NCBI RefSeq assembly: GCF_003670115.1
Contig: NZ_QQTY01000003.1
Location: 620,001-684,000 of the forward strand
Origin: Natronorubrum halophilum
GTDB taxonomy: Archaea > Halobacteriota > Halobacteria > Halobacteriales > Natrialbaceae
DNA length: 64,000 bases
Direction of reading: 5' to 3'
Positions 49,646 to 58,773 of this stretch are shown here, piece by piece (position 1 is the stretch's first letter; each line of letters opens with the position of its first letter). Position numbers and translations under genes: made by a program. The notes under the pieces were generated by a model. That model saw only the letters and a program-made list of their open reading frames with translations. It did not search any database and was not told where the DNA came from.

Positions 49646-50658
49646 CCCGGGCGATCGTCGTCGGCCCACTGTTCGAGGACGTCTGGCCGCTCGCCGCCAA
49701 CCACCTCCGCGAGCTGTGGGCCGAGCGCGGCTCCGTCGAGTTCCGACGCCTCGACGAGACGCCCGAGCGACTCGTCGACGTGCTGGACGACCCGGGCGAG
49801 ATGACAGAACTCGCGGCGCTGGGCGTGCCCGTCACCGAAGGGGACACCGAGCGCCTGACCGCCCTTGAGTCGGCGTTCGTGATGACCGACTCGATGTACG
49901 CCGTCGATGCCGACGCTCACAAGCGCCTCAAGGAGCGCGGCGTCGTCGTCCACGACCACACCGACGAGGGGTTCTGGGCGCAGTCGGTCGCCGAGTTCGG
50001 GCTCGGCCTAACGATCGACGCCCTCCGGAAGATCCCACAGAAGCACGCCAGGATGACTGAGAGCCACGATCCGTGGGACCTGGAGAAGCTCGACAACAAG
50101 GTTCCGGGCGCGAACGGCCACCAGTTCGCGGACGACCCAGCGTTTACGAACGGCACCGTCGCCGGCACCCGCGTCAGGGTGGCGGGCATCGGAAACATCG
50201 GCAGCACGTACGCCGACGCCGTCGCCTCGCTCGGCGCGGACGTCGCAGCCTACGACCCCTACGCCGACGAGCCCTGTTTCCACCGATCGGGCGCCGACCG
50301 GATCTGGTCGCTGGAAGCGCTCGTCGAGGACGCCGAGGTGTTCGCGCCGACGGTCCCCCTTACCGACGCCACCGAGGGGCTGATCACGGCCGAGCACGTT
50401 CACGCGCTTCCCGAGGGCTGTGTCATGCTTCTGATCACCCGCGCGGGCGTGATCGACATGGACGCCGTCCGCGAGCGCGTCCTCGACGACGAGATCGCGC
50501 TGGCTGCCGACGTCTGGGACGAGGAGCCGCTGCCGCTGGACGACCCGCTGCTTGACCGGCACAACGTCGTCCACACGCCCCACATCGCCGGTCGCACGCG
50601 CGACGCTAACGAATCGTGGGCCGAACGCCTCAACACTCACTTCCGTGCGGTAGAGTGA
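49642..50658 (+). CDS. D-isomer-specific 2-hydroxyacid dehydrogenase
   Basis: A 338-residue NAD-dependent dehydrogenase. The Rossmann motif is RVAGIGNIGSTYADAVASLG, followed by AAYDPYADEP. The catalytic region includes LITRAGVIDMDAV (Arg), DVWDEEPLPLDDPLL (Glu) and HTPHIAGRTRDA (His). It would interconvert a 2-oxo acid and a D-2-hydroxy acid, for example glycerate or gluconate-type products of the imported sugar. It overlaps the isomerase by 4 bases (ATGA). Confidence 0.88.
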   Translation: MTRAIVVGPLFEDVWPLAANHLRELWAERGSVEFRRLDETPERLVDVLDDPGEMTELAALGVPVTEGDTERLTALESAFVMTDSMYAVDADAHKRLKERGVVVHDHTDEGFWAQSVAEFGLGLTIDALRKIPQKHARMTESHDPWDLEKLDNKVPGANGHQFADDPAFTNGTVAGTRVRVAGIGNIGSTYADAVASLGADVAAYDPYADEPCFHRSGADRIWSLEALVEDAEVFAPTVPLTDATEGLITAEHVHALPEGCVMLLITRAGVIDMDAVRERVLDDEIALAADVWDEEPLPLDDPLLDRHNVVHTPHIAGRTRDANESWAERLNTHFRAVE

Positions 50659-50969
50659 CACGCGGCGTTCGGAGGAGCTCATTGATGCCGTGCCTGCAAA
50701 GGCGCTGCCTATCATCAAGAGATCAACGACAACCGGTACTGTTACTGGCAGTCACTGACCGGTGATGAGTGATCGACTACTTCTGCTCGAGATCATCAAT
50801 GCGCTTGAAGAGCAGGGGCTCGTCAAGTTGGACCAACAGTCAGTGTGATTTCCCAGTAGCCACCGGTGCGGTTTCTGTGGTGCCGAATGGGTGGACACCA
50901 TGACAGAGCATCCGACGTTATCGAAGTTCACTACAACCCAAACGACTGGCTCGAGGCCGGACGTGGAAG
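50659..50969. other. Spacer with short gene debris
   Basis: A short plus-strand frame around 50697-50772 reads YHQEINDNRYCYWQSLTGDE, similar to the RYYYWQ core of small haloarchaeal DUF6788-type proteins, as I recall them. Another short piece (about 50775-50848) reads LLLLEIINALEEQGLVKLDQ. Both look like fragments. No intact gene or RNA was seen. Confidence 0.35.
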
Positions 50970-53072
50970 TCAGTCACCGACCGAGTCAGTGTTGGCCGAC
51001 TCCGGGAACTCGGTCTCGTCTACCGTCGATGCGTCCGACGCGTTGAGTCTCTCCTCTCCCTCCGGGAAATAACACGCCGCTCGATGGGCCTCATCGCCGG
51101 TCTCGTCGATGGCCGGCTCGGCCTCCCAACACGACTCCTGTGCCCGCGGACAGCGCGGGGCGAACGTACAGCCCGAGGGGAGGTTGACCGGATTCGGCGG
51201 TTCGCCCTCGAGCAGGACGCGCGTTCGATCGGCCGTCGGATCCTTCTCCGGTGCAGCCGAGAGCAGCGACGAGGTGTAGGGGTGTCGCGGCTGGGACGCG
51301 ATTCGATCGACGTCGCCCTCCTCGATGACGCGGCCGAGGTACATGATGGCCAGCCGATCCGACACCTGTGTTAGGCTCGCGAGGTCGTGGGAGATGTAGA
51401 CGATCCCGATGTCCTCCGCGTCGGCTAACCCGCGCAGCAGGTTCAGCAGGTTGACCTTCAACGAGACGTCGAGCATCGACGCCGGCTCGTCACAGATCAG
51501 GAAGTCCGGATCTAGAACCAGCGCCTTGGCGACCGCCACGCGCTGGCGCTGCCCTCCGGAGAGTTCGTGGGGGTACTTATCGAGAAACTTCTCGGCCGGG
51601 GTCAGCCCGACCTTCTCGAGCGTCTCGACGATCGCCCGCTCTTTTTCGTCCGTGCGGTAGTCGTGAATCGTCAGCGGCTCGCCGACGAGTTTGCGGACGG
51701 TCTGGCGGGGGTTCAGCGAATCGAAGGGGTCCTGAAAGATGATCTGGACCTTCCGCCGGAACTCTTGGAGGTTGCCGTCCTGATAGTACTCGTAGGGCTT
51801 CCCGTCAAACGTGAACTCGCCCCCGGTCGGATCCTCGAGCAAGGCCATCGTCTCGCCGAGCGTCGACTTCCCGCAGCCGGACTCGCCAGCGACGCCGAGC
51901 ACCTCCGAACGGCGGACCGACAGCGAGACGCCGTCGACCGCTTTCACGTAGTCGGGGTCTTCACCACGGAACTTGTCCAACAACGGCTGGCTCTGCTCGT
52001 AGTGTTTCTCGAGGTCGTTCGTCTCGAGGATGACCTCGCCACGGTCGGAGTCCGCGTCGCCGTCGTCGGGAATGTTCCACGTCTCCGGTTCGTCGGCGTC
52101 CCGCCGGAGTTGGGCCGCCTCCTTGACGCGGTGGCAGGCCGAGCGGTGGTTCCGGTTGGGGAGATTGACCAGATCGGGATGGGATTCCCCGCACTCGTCC
52201 GTGGCGAACGGACAGCGGTCCTCGAAGACGCAGGCCGTCGGTTCTCGGTTCAGGTTCGGCGGCGAACCGGGAATCGCGACGGGGTCCTCGTTCTCGTCGA
52301 TCTCCGGAAAGGAGTTCTTCAGCCCCATCGTGTAGGGGTTGGTGGGATTGACGAGCACGTTGTCGACGCTGCCCTGCTCCATGACCTTCCCGCCGTAGAG
52401 GATCGACAGCTCGTCGCAGGTCTCCGCGATGACACCGATTTCGTGGGTGATCAGCAGCAGCGAGCTGTCCATCCGCTCTTGGATCTCTAAGATCTTGTCG
52501 ATGATCTTGTCCTGAACGATGACGTCCAGCCCGGTCGTCGGCTCGTCGGCGATGATCAGGTCCGGCTCGAGGGCCAGCGCCATCGCGATGGTGACTCGCT
52601 GGCGCATCCCGCCGGAGAACTCGTGGGGATACTCGTCGATTCGGTCCGGATCGAGGCCGACGATCTCGAACAGTTCGCGGACGCGGTCGCGCGCCTTCGC
52701 GTCCGTGACGTTGCGGTGGGTGTGTATCGCCTGCGCGATCTGGTCGCCGGTCGACATCACGGGATCGAGCGAGTCCATCGCGCTCTGGGGGATATAGGCG
52801 ATGTCCTCCCAGAGGATGTCTCGGCGCTCGGCTTCGGAGAGGGACGTGAGGTCCGTTCCGCTGAACTCGATCGTCCCGCTCTCGACGGTACCGTTGCCTG
52901 GGAGCAGTCCCAACAGCGCCTCCGCGACGGTGGACTTTCCGGAACCGGACTCGCCGGCGAGGCCGTAGTTGACGCCCTCGTCGATGGTGAAGGAGACGTC
53001 GTTGACGGCGTGGACTGGTTCGTCGTCGGTCGCGTACGTGACTTTGAGATCTTCGACGTTGAGTAGCGTCAT
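50970..53072 (-). CDS. Peptide ABC transporter, fused double ATPase (DppD-DppF type)
   Basis: A 700-residue protein with two complete ABC domains. The first has Walker A GESGSGKST and signature FSGGMRQRVTIAMALALEPD; the second has GESGCGKST and LSGGQRQRVAVAKALVLDPD with CDEPASMLDVSLK. Each is followed by an oligopeptide-type C-terminal Cys region (CVFEDRCPFATDECGESHP; CTFAPRCPRAQESCWEAEP). Bacterial systems usually have two separate proteins, DppD and DppF; fusion is common in haloarchaea. The tail is acidic. It overlaps the DppC gene by 4 bases. Transport of di- or oligopeptides, or nickel or other small ligands, is possible. Confidence 0.9.
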   Translation of the reverse strand: MTLLNVEDLKVTYATDDEPVHAVNDVSFTIDEGVNYGLAGESGSGKSTVAEALLGLLPGNGTVESGTIEFSGTDLTSLSEAERRDILWEDIAYIPQSAMDSLDPVMSTGDQIAQAIHTHRNVTDAKARDRVRELFEIVGLDPDRIDEYPHEFSGGMRQRVTIAMALALEPDLIIADEPTTGLDVIVQDKIIDKILEIQERMDSSLLLITHEIGVIAETCDELSILYGGKVMEQGSVDNVLVNPTNPYTMGLKNSFPEIDENEDPVAIPGSPPNLNREPTACVFEDRCPFATDECGESHPDLVNLPNRNHRSACHRVKEAAQLRRDADEPETWNIPDDGDADSDRGEVILETNDLEKHYEQSQPLLDKFRGEDPDYVKAVDGVSLSVRRSEVLGVAGESGCGKSTLGETMALLEDPTGGEFTFDGKPYEYYQDGNLQEFRRKVQIIFQDPFDSLNPRQTVRKLVGEPLTIHDYRTDEKERAIVETLEKVGLTPAEKFLDKYPHELSGGQRQRVAVAKALVLDPDFLICDEPASMLDVSLKVNLLNLLRGLADAEDIGIVYISHDLASLTQVSDRLAIMYLGRVIEEGDVDRIASQPRHPYTSSLLSAAPEKDPTADRTRVLLEGEPPNPVNLPSGCTFAPRCPRAQESCWEAEPAIDETGDEAHRAACYFPEGEERLNASDASTVDETEFPESANTDSVGD

Positions 53073-53989
53073 TGGTTGGTCTGAATTTCGGGATTAATGA
53101 CTTCCTCGTAGGCCCGCCCGATGAGGAACACCGAGGTGGTTATCGCGGCGATACCGATGGCCGGCGGGAGCACCCACCACCACGCGACGCGCATGTTCCC
53201 CGACGCGAACACCTGCCGGAGCATTCGGCCCCAACTGGTCATCGTCGGATCGCCGAAGCCGAGGAAGGCGAGACTCGCCTGCGCGGCGATCGCCCAGGCG
53301 ACGCCGTAGGCGGTGTAGAGGAATCCGATCGGTAGGACGTTCGGTGCGACGTGGTACAGCATCGTCCGCAGGTTGCTCGCACCGCTGGCTCGAGCGGACT
53401 TGACGAACGTCCGCTCGCGGACCGACAGCACCTCGGAGCGGACGACCCGCGCCGGCATCTTCCAGAGGAACGCGGCGATGATCGCCGTGATCAGCCAGAT
53501 ATTCGGCGTCATGAACGTCAGCAACAGCAGCGCCATCGGCATGAACGGCAGCGAGAACGTCAGGTCGGTCAGCCGCATCAGGAGCTCGTCGACCCAGCCA
53601 CCGTAGTAGCCGCTGACGACGCCGACGGTGAAGCCGAGCGCGCCCGTCCCCAGACCGCCGAACAGGCCGACGATGAGCGTCGGCCGCGCGCCGGCGAGGA
53701 ACTGGCTCAGCACGTCCTTGCCGTACGCCGTCGTCCCGAATAACGCGTCCGCGCTCGGGGCAGTGAGCCGGAGCACGGAGCCGCCGTCGCCGCGAACGGT
53801 ATGCTCGATCGGGTCGTGGAGGGCCAGATACGGCCCGAACAGTCCGAGGAACACGAACGCCGCGACGACGAGCATGCCGGCGAAGGCCATCGGGTCCTGT
53901 CGCAGGAACGCGAACTGGTCGCGGACGGTCGTCCACAGCGCGTCGACGCGCTTGTACAGCTCCGCCTTGGGTTTCGTTTCGGTACTCAT
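53069..53989 (-). CDS. Peptide ABC transporter permease, DppC type
   Basis: A 306-residue permease with six membrane helices and the DppC-type N-terminal segment (FLRQDPMAFAGMLVVAAFVF, HDPIEHTV). The EAA loop reads SARASGASNLRTMLYHVAPN, and DVLSQFLAGARPTLIVGLFG is the usual start of the permease core. Overlaps at both ends show co-transcription. Confidence 0.92.
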   Translation of the reverse strand: MSTETKPKAELYKRVDALWTTVRDQFAFLRQDPMAFAGMLVVAAFVFLGLFGPYLALHDPIEHTVRGDGGSVLRLTAPSADALFGTTAYGKDVLSQFLAGARPTLIVGLFGGLGTGALGFTVGVVSGYYGGWVDELLMRLTDLTFSLPFMPMALLLLTFMTPNIWLITAIIAAFLWKMPARVVRSEVLSVRERTFVKSARASGASNLRTMLYHVAPNVLPIGFLYTAYGVAWAIAAQASLAFLGFGDPTMTSWGRMLRQVFASGNMRVAWWWVLPPAIGIAAITTSVFLIGRAYEEVINPEIQTNQ

Positions 53990-54981
53990 GCGGAGCCACC
54001 TCCGTTCGTCGACACCGTCGGATCGAAGTACGCGTAGAGGACATCGGCTGCGAGGTTCGCGATGATGACCGCCAGCGCCATGATGAAGACCGCGGCCTGG
54101 ACCAGTGGGTAGTCCTGCTGCTGGATTGCCAACACGAGTTCGCGACCGATGCCGGGCCAGCTGAAGACTACCTCGAGCAGGATCAGCCCTTGGAAGATCA
54201 TGCCCAGTCGGAGCGTGAAGTAGGTCAGGATCGGCAGCATCGAGTTACGGCCTGCACGGGCCAACTGCTCCGTCTCCGAGAGTCCCTTCGCCCGGTGGAG
54301 TTTGAGGAACTCCGAGCCGCGCTTCTCGACGACGCCGTTGCGGGCCAACAACAGGAAGTCGCCGCTGTAGTAGAGAACGGCGACGGTAAACGGCAAGAGG
54401 TAGTGATGGAGGAAGTCCAGTGAGACGAACGTGTCGAGGTAGCCGTCCGGCGTCGCCCGGATCGACCGCATCCCGAGTGCGGGGACGACCTCCAGATTGT
54501 ACGCGAAGACGATGATAAAGAAGATCGCCGTGATGAACACCGGTGTCGAGCGCAGCAGCGTCGTCGAGACGATACTCGCCTTCTCGAGTCGACTGCCCCG
54601 GTTCCAGCCGGCGTACATGCCCAGCACCGAACTCAGGATCGCCGTGGTCACCAGCGCGGGCACCAACAGGATCAGCGAGTTGATCAGCCGCGGCTCGAGG
54701 ACGTCCCAGACCGGTTGGCTCCGCAGGATGGAGTAGCCGAACTGGAAGGTAAGCAGGCTCCCGAGATAGTTGACGTACTGTTTCCAGATCGATTGGTCGA
54801 GCCCGTACATCGCCCGAATTTCGTCGATCTGCTCCTGGTTGAGGTTCCCCGAGGTGACGAGCGTCTCGAAGGGACTCCCCGGCAGGAGCCGGAGGACGAC
54901 GAAGATGACCGAGACCGCGACCAGGGTCAGGAGGACCGAAATCGCGAGCCGCTTGAGCAGGAACCGCTGGAATTTGCTCAT
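53986..54981 (-). CDS. Peptide ABC transporter permease, DppB type
   Basis: A 331-residue permease: LLKRLAISVLLTLVAVSVIF and FVVLRLLPGSPFE at the N-terminus, then a membrane domain with the EAA loop LHRAKGLSETEQLARAGRNS. It ends next to a PDLLYAYFDPT-like motif (LYAYFDPTVS) common in DppB. It partners DppC. Confidence 0.92.
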   Translation of the reverse strand: MSKFQRFLLKRLAISVLLTLVAVSVIFVVLRLLPGSPFETLVTSGNLNQEQIDEIRAMYGLDQSIWKQYVNYLGSLLTFQFGYSILRSQPVWDVLEPRLINSLILLVPALVTTAILSSVLGMYAGWNRGSRLEKASIVSTTLLRSTPVFITAIFFIIVFAYNLEVVPALGMRSIRATPDGYLDTFVSLDFLHHYLLPFTVAVLYYSGDFLLLARNGVVEKRGSEFLKLHRAKGLSETEQLARAGRNSMLPILTYFTLRLGMIFQGLILLEVVFSWPGIGRELVLAIQQQDYPLVQAAVFIMALAVIIANLAADVLYAYFDPTVSTNGGGSA

Positions 54982-55147
54982 CGGGTCTCACCCGCCGCGA
55001 TACCGGTCGCCGGCCGCGCCGTTGCATCGGCCGCGCGCTCGGCTCGAACGGTGGCGCGGTCGGGGTGTCGGTTCGTCTCGGGTCGGGTCCGTCCCCGCGG
55101 CGGTCGCGGGAGGCGGTCGGTTGCACGGTCCATTGGTGTCTGGTTGG

Positions 55148-57058
55148 TCATGAGAAATCTGGCTGGTCGAGGTCCGAGCGACGCTTGTTGATGTTTTCGG
55201 GCTGAAGTCGTTCGACAAACGCTCCCCACGCGTCGCCGTTGGGGAACCGCAAGTTGCCGTCGCCGTCCCACGTGTAGCCCGCCTGCTCGAGGATGGTTCG
55301 TGCGTCTTCGACGTCGTAGCTGTAGTCGGTCGTATCGGGGTTGTGCCACTGGGTGAGCGACGAGATCAGGTTCTCTCCGTTCGGTACCGTCGCCTGCCCC
55401 TGGAGGAAGTCCTCGACGAACCCCTGCGAGTCGACCGCTTTCGCGAGCGCGACGCGGAATTCCTTGTCCCGGATCGGCGGACAGGAGAACATGAGCTTCG
55501 CGTTCAGTGGCGCGTAACTACCGACGGACATCTTCTCGATCCCGTCGGTGTTGGCCGCACGGTCGGCCTGCAGGGTCGAGAGCGTCGTCCCGATGGCATC
55601 GATCGACCCGCTCTGGAGCGAGCCGATCAGCGCGTCGACGTTGCTCACGTTGATCCAGATGACGTTCTCGACGCCGGGGCCGCGCTCGGCCTGATCGCCG
55701 AGGGCGTCGGCCCGCCAGTCGTCGTCGAACATCCAGTGGTTCTCGTTGCGCGAGGCCTCGAACCGGGTCCCCTGCTCCCAGTCTTCGAACTGGAAGGGGC
55801 CGGTGCCGACGGGGGCGTCCGGGTTGTGCTGGGACGGGTTGTCGACGTCCTCCCACCGGTGTTCCGGGAGGATCACGCTCCGGACGACCCGCTGAGTCAT
55901 GAACGAGGCGTCGGGGTTCGACAGGTTGAACCGGACCTCGTGATCGCCGAGGACCTCGACGGACTCGATCGGTTCGTAGAACGGCACCTGGCTCGTAGAG
56001 GAGTACTCCTTGTACAGTTCGACGGTGAACGTCACGTCGTCGGCGGTGAACGCTTCGCCGTCGTGCCATTCGATGCCCTCGCGCAGCGTGAGTTCGACGG
56101 TCGTATCGTCGACGAAATCGCCACCGGTCGCCAGTGCGGGGACCACGTCCAAATCGGGCGTCGCGTCGAATAATCCGTCGTAGATGAACGTGAGTCGATT
56201 GGCCTCCGCGCCGCCGGCGGCCCACGGCAGATTCAGCGAGTTCATCGACGTGGTGACGCCCTTGACGTAGGTCCGGTTGTCCGTCTCGGGCTGGAGGTTA
56301 ACCTCCGTCCAGACAAACGAGTCCATCGTCGGACCGTTGCCCGGCGTTTCGACGTAGCCGCTCCACCGCCCCGTGTTCACCGCCGTGATGATGTTCGGGT
56401 ACAGTGTGATGAGTGCCCCGACGTCTTCAGCGAACAGTTCCTGCGCGCGGTCGACGAGTTCCTCGCGCTTCTCGCGATCGGTCGTCTGGGCCTGTTCCGT
56501 GAGAATCTCTTGTAACTCGGGATTGTGGTAATTGTCGTAGTTCGAGAGCGATCCCTCGGTCGTACGCATCAACAGCGGATTCGGATCGAGCCCCCGTTGC
56601 GGGTCGGGCCCGTGTGTGCTCATCGAGATTACCGCCTCGAGTCCCCGCGTATCCCAGCTCTGGGCGTACAGCTGGTTCAGCGGTCGATCGTTGAGCCTGA
56701 CGGCCATACCCAGGTCGCTGAGACCGCGCTTGACCATCAACGCGTGTTCGCGCATCCACGGATCGTCCTCGCTCGAGAATTCGACGGGTAACCGGTCGAG
56801 CACCGAACCGGCCGTTGCGCTGTAATCCAGTGGCGGTGATTCGGCGTCGACGGTCTCCCACTCGCGCCAGTGCTTTGTTTCGACGGTCTCCGGGACGCCA
56901 TCGGACACGTCCGGCTCGAGACTCTCGCCGCGACTGGCGCTACAGCCCGCCAGTGCGCTCGTTCCGAGCGCCGCGGCGGCCGTGGCGATATAGCCGCGTC
57001 GCGTGAGTCGGTCACCAGCCCCTGCGACCGAACCTTCATGATTTTCTTGCGTCGTCAT
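55148..57058 (-). CDS. Peptide ABC transporter substrate-binding lipoprotein (family 5)
   Basis: A 636-residue DppA/OppA-type binding protein. The N-terminus is a Tat lipoprotein signal: LTRRGYIATAAAALGTSALAG, then a lipobox Cys. The body has family landmarks in an unusual order: a section with NPLLMRTTEGSLSNYDNYHN and VDRAQELFAEDVGALITLYP near residues 155-210, normally C-terminal, comes before FIYDGLFDATPDLDVVPALA, FTADDVTFTVELYKEYSST, which is normally N-terminal, and the end DVEDARTILEQAGYTWDGDG, normally followed by the NPLL section. The domain order therefore looks circularly permuted. 166 bases separate it from DppB. Ligand unknown. Confidence 0.85.
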   Translation of the reverse strand: MTTQENHEGSVAGAGDRLTRRGYIATAAAALGTSALAGCSASRGESLEPDVSDGVPETVETKHWREWETVDAESPPLDYSATAGSVLDRLPVEFSSEDDPWMREHALMVKRGLSDLGMAVRLNDRPLNQLYAQSWDTRGLEAVISMSTHGPDPQRGLDPNPLLMRTTEGSLSNYDNYHNPELQEILTEQAQTTDREKREELVDRAQELFAEDVGALITLYPNIITAVNTGRWSGYVETPGNGPTMDSFVWTEVNLQPETDNRTYVKGVTTSMNSLNLPWAAGGAEANRLTFIYDGLFDATPDLDVVPALATGGDFVDDTTVELTLREGIEWHDGEAFTADDVTFTVELYKEYSSTSQVPFYEPIESVEVLGDHEVRFNLSNPDASFMTQRVVRSVILPEHRWEDVDNPSQHNPDAPVGTGPFQFEDWEQGTRFEASRNENHWMFDDDWRADALGDQAERGPGVENVIWINVSNVDALIGSLQSGSIDAIGTTLSTLQADRAANTDGIEKMSVGSYAPLNAKLMFSCPPIRDKEFRVALAKAVDSQGFVEDFLQGQATVPNGENLISSLTQWHNPDTTDYSYDVEDARTILEQAGYTWDGDGNLRFPNGDAWGAFVERLQPENINKRRSDLDQPDFS

Positions 57059-57176
57059 CCACCCCCACGTTATGGGCTAACTAGGTTCGATTTACTCCCT
57101 ATCGGCGCCGATAGCTATCGTTCTTTAAGTGAGGGATGGTGTGAACGTCCACACTCGGGACGAACTCGAATCGCGA

Positions 57177-57842
57177 TCACTCTCGCGGCCCGTAAATGAG
57201 TGCGAGCAATGTTCGCTCGGCGGTCCGAAGACGTTCGCTCACCGTCGACTGAGCGATGTCGAGTTCGTCGGCGAGATCCGTCGCTGATGCCTCTCGAGGG
57301 ATATCGAAGTAGCCGTGATTGTACGCCGTCTCGAGGACCGCCAACTGTTCGTCGGTGAGTTTCGAGACGAGAACCTCCGTTAATCGTCCGCTGTCGAGCG
57401 GTTCGCCGGGATTCTCGTTTTGGGTCACCGACAGGAGTTCGAACTCGCCGAGGGTCTCTTGGACCTCGTCGGCCATCGATCGAAACTGGTCCCAGTCGCG
57501 CGTCGTCGTCACGATTTCGAAGACGTCGTTCTGGAGAACGATGCGGTTCGGAATCGCCTCCTGACGGAGGACCAGACTCAGAATAAACGGGTACGACTCC
57601 GTTGCCAAAATAGTCAGTCGGCGAATCTCGAGATCGTCCGATGCGGTCGGAATCTCGCTGCTATAGAACACCGATGCGCCGGAGATACCTTCAAGGAGCG
57701 TTTCGGGGTCGAACCCGGTGTTTGACGCGACGGTCAGGGACTCAATCCACGTTCCGTCCTCGACGTAGAACGCGTTGTCGAGCTCGATACTCCGGACGTC
57801 GTCCATCTCTTGATGGATCTTCGCCATCACGCCCGTCGGCAC
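57177..57842 (-). CDS. Bat-type (HTH_10) transcriptional regulator
   Basis: A 221-residue regulator. The C-terminal ~55 residues form the HTH_10 domain: LTDEQLAVLETAYNHGYFDI, ATDLADELDIAQSTVSERLR, TAERTLLALI. The N-terminal ~150 residues form a sensor-like domain (FYVEDGTWIESLTVAS, ESYPFILSLVLRQEAIPNRI). ATG 57842 or 57827 (MAKIHQEM) may be the start. It lies 118 bases upstream of the peptide ABC operon on the same strand and probably controls it. Confidence 0.85.
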   Translation of the reverse strand: MPTGVMAKIHQEMDDVRSIELDNAFYVEDGTWIESLTVASNTGFDPETLLEGISGASVFYSSEIPTASDDLEIRRLTILATESYPFILSLVLRQEAIPNRIVLQNDVFEIVTTTRDWDQFRSMADEVQETLGEFELLSVTQNENPGEPLDSGRLTEVLVSKLTDEQLAVLETAYNHGYFDIPREASATDLADELDIAQSTVSERLRTAERTLLALIYGPRE

Positions 57843-57989
57843 AGTAGTGAACTCAACACGTAGAATTGGCGACCCACCTATAGGGAAGAGTCCGGTCCGT
57901 TTATATATAGCTCACGCTTGTCGCGCTCAGGTCACCAGCGGCCAGTGAATCGCCCCGGGGATCAAATGGTTCGAGAATCGAAGATCCTC

Positions 57990-58465
57990 GTCATCACGAG
58001 AGGGCGAAACTCTCGTGCGCTCCACCAGAATTCGAACCGTTCTGAGGACGGCGAAGCCGTCTCGAGTCGATATTAGTAAAATAGTCGACGAGATAGACAG
58101 CAATTGGTCTTGGGTATATGATGCAATGAATATAGATTCACGGCTCAGCCTAGATGTCGCAGTGTCCGAACGGCGAGACACCGATCCAGCCGCTGTGTTC
58201 CTGCACCGATTGACCGAGAAACGCGATCTTGACGACACGGTGTTTCTCGTCGACGACTACGGATATCTGGCTGAATTCTCTTGGTTGTGATTGTGCGATC
58301 AGTTCGACTACGTCGGAAGAAACCTGCTCAAAAAGTGGTTTCATACCCATAACATGTGGGTTGACCACTTCATAACCAGTGAGTAGGAAGTCAGGCGAAT
58401 GCCTGCAATAGCCTTGAACAAGCCACACATTATTACAAATACAACGACTACACCAATCACTTAAC
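57990..58465 (+). pseudogene. Decayed IS6-like DDE transposase
   Basis: Plus-strand pieces match a haloarchaeal DDE transposase: IDSNWSWVYDAMNIDSRLSL, then RRDTDPAAVFLHRLTEKRDL, DDTVFLVDDYGYLAEFSWL. After a stop and frame changes, CDQFDYVGRNLLKKWFHTHN and NMWVDHF follow (relatives read RNLIEKWFHTLKMRVDRFHN). It is a different lineage from the copies at 16.3 and 31.3 kb. Several stops and shifts make it inactive. The remaining sequence to 58725 is AT-rich without a gene. Confidence 0.65.
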
Positions 58466-58725
58466 AGATAGACACCAGCAGAAGTGCTAAACTAAACACT
58501 GCCATTCAAGGGAATATCTAATTTTTTGGGTTTCACAACACCATTTCAAACATTGTTCGTCAAACACCAGCTGTGCAACGCCTACGGTGACCTGCTTCTC
58601 AGCCGATCCAATACGAATATATTCGCCAAAACGTCATACAAGATCGAAAATCGAAAGATTTTGTGCATAGATGGTTTTTGAACATTTGTTTGGAGAACGC
58701 GATCTGTGCATTAGTGTACTATGCG

Positions 58726-58749
58726 AAATAGTATCATGGGATACTATTT
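58726..58749. promoter_or_regulatory. Perfect 10-bp palindrome upstream of the LLM oxidoreductase
   Basis: AAATAGTATC (58726-58735) and GATACTATTT (58740-58749) are perfect complements around ATGG. The site ends 24 bases before the start codon, over the expected TATA/transcription start, so it is a strong candidate repressor operator. Confidence 0.65.
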
Positions 58750-58773
58750 ACACTCGGAGTTGTTTGATAGGGT

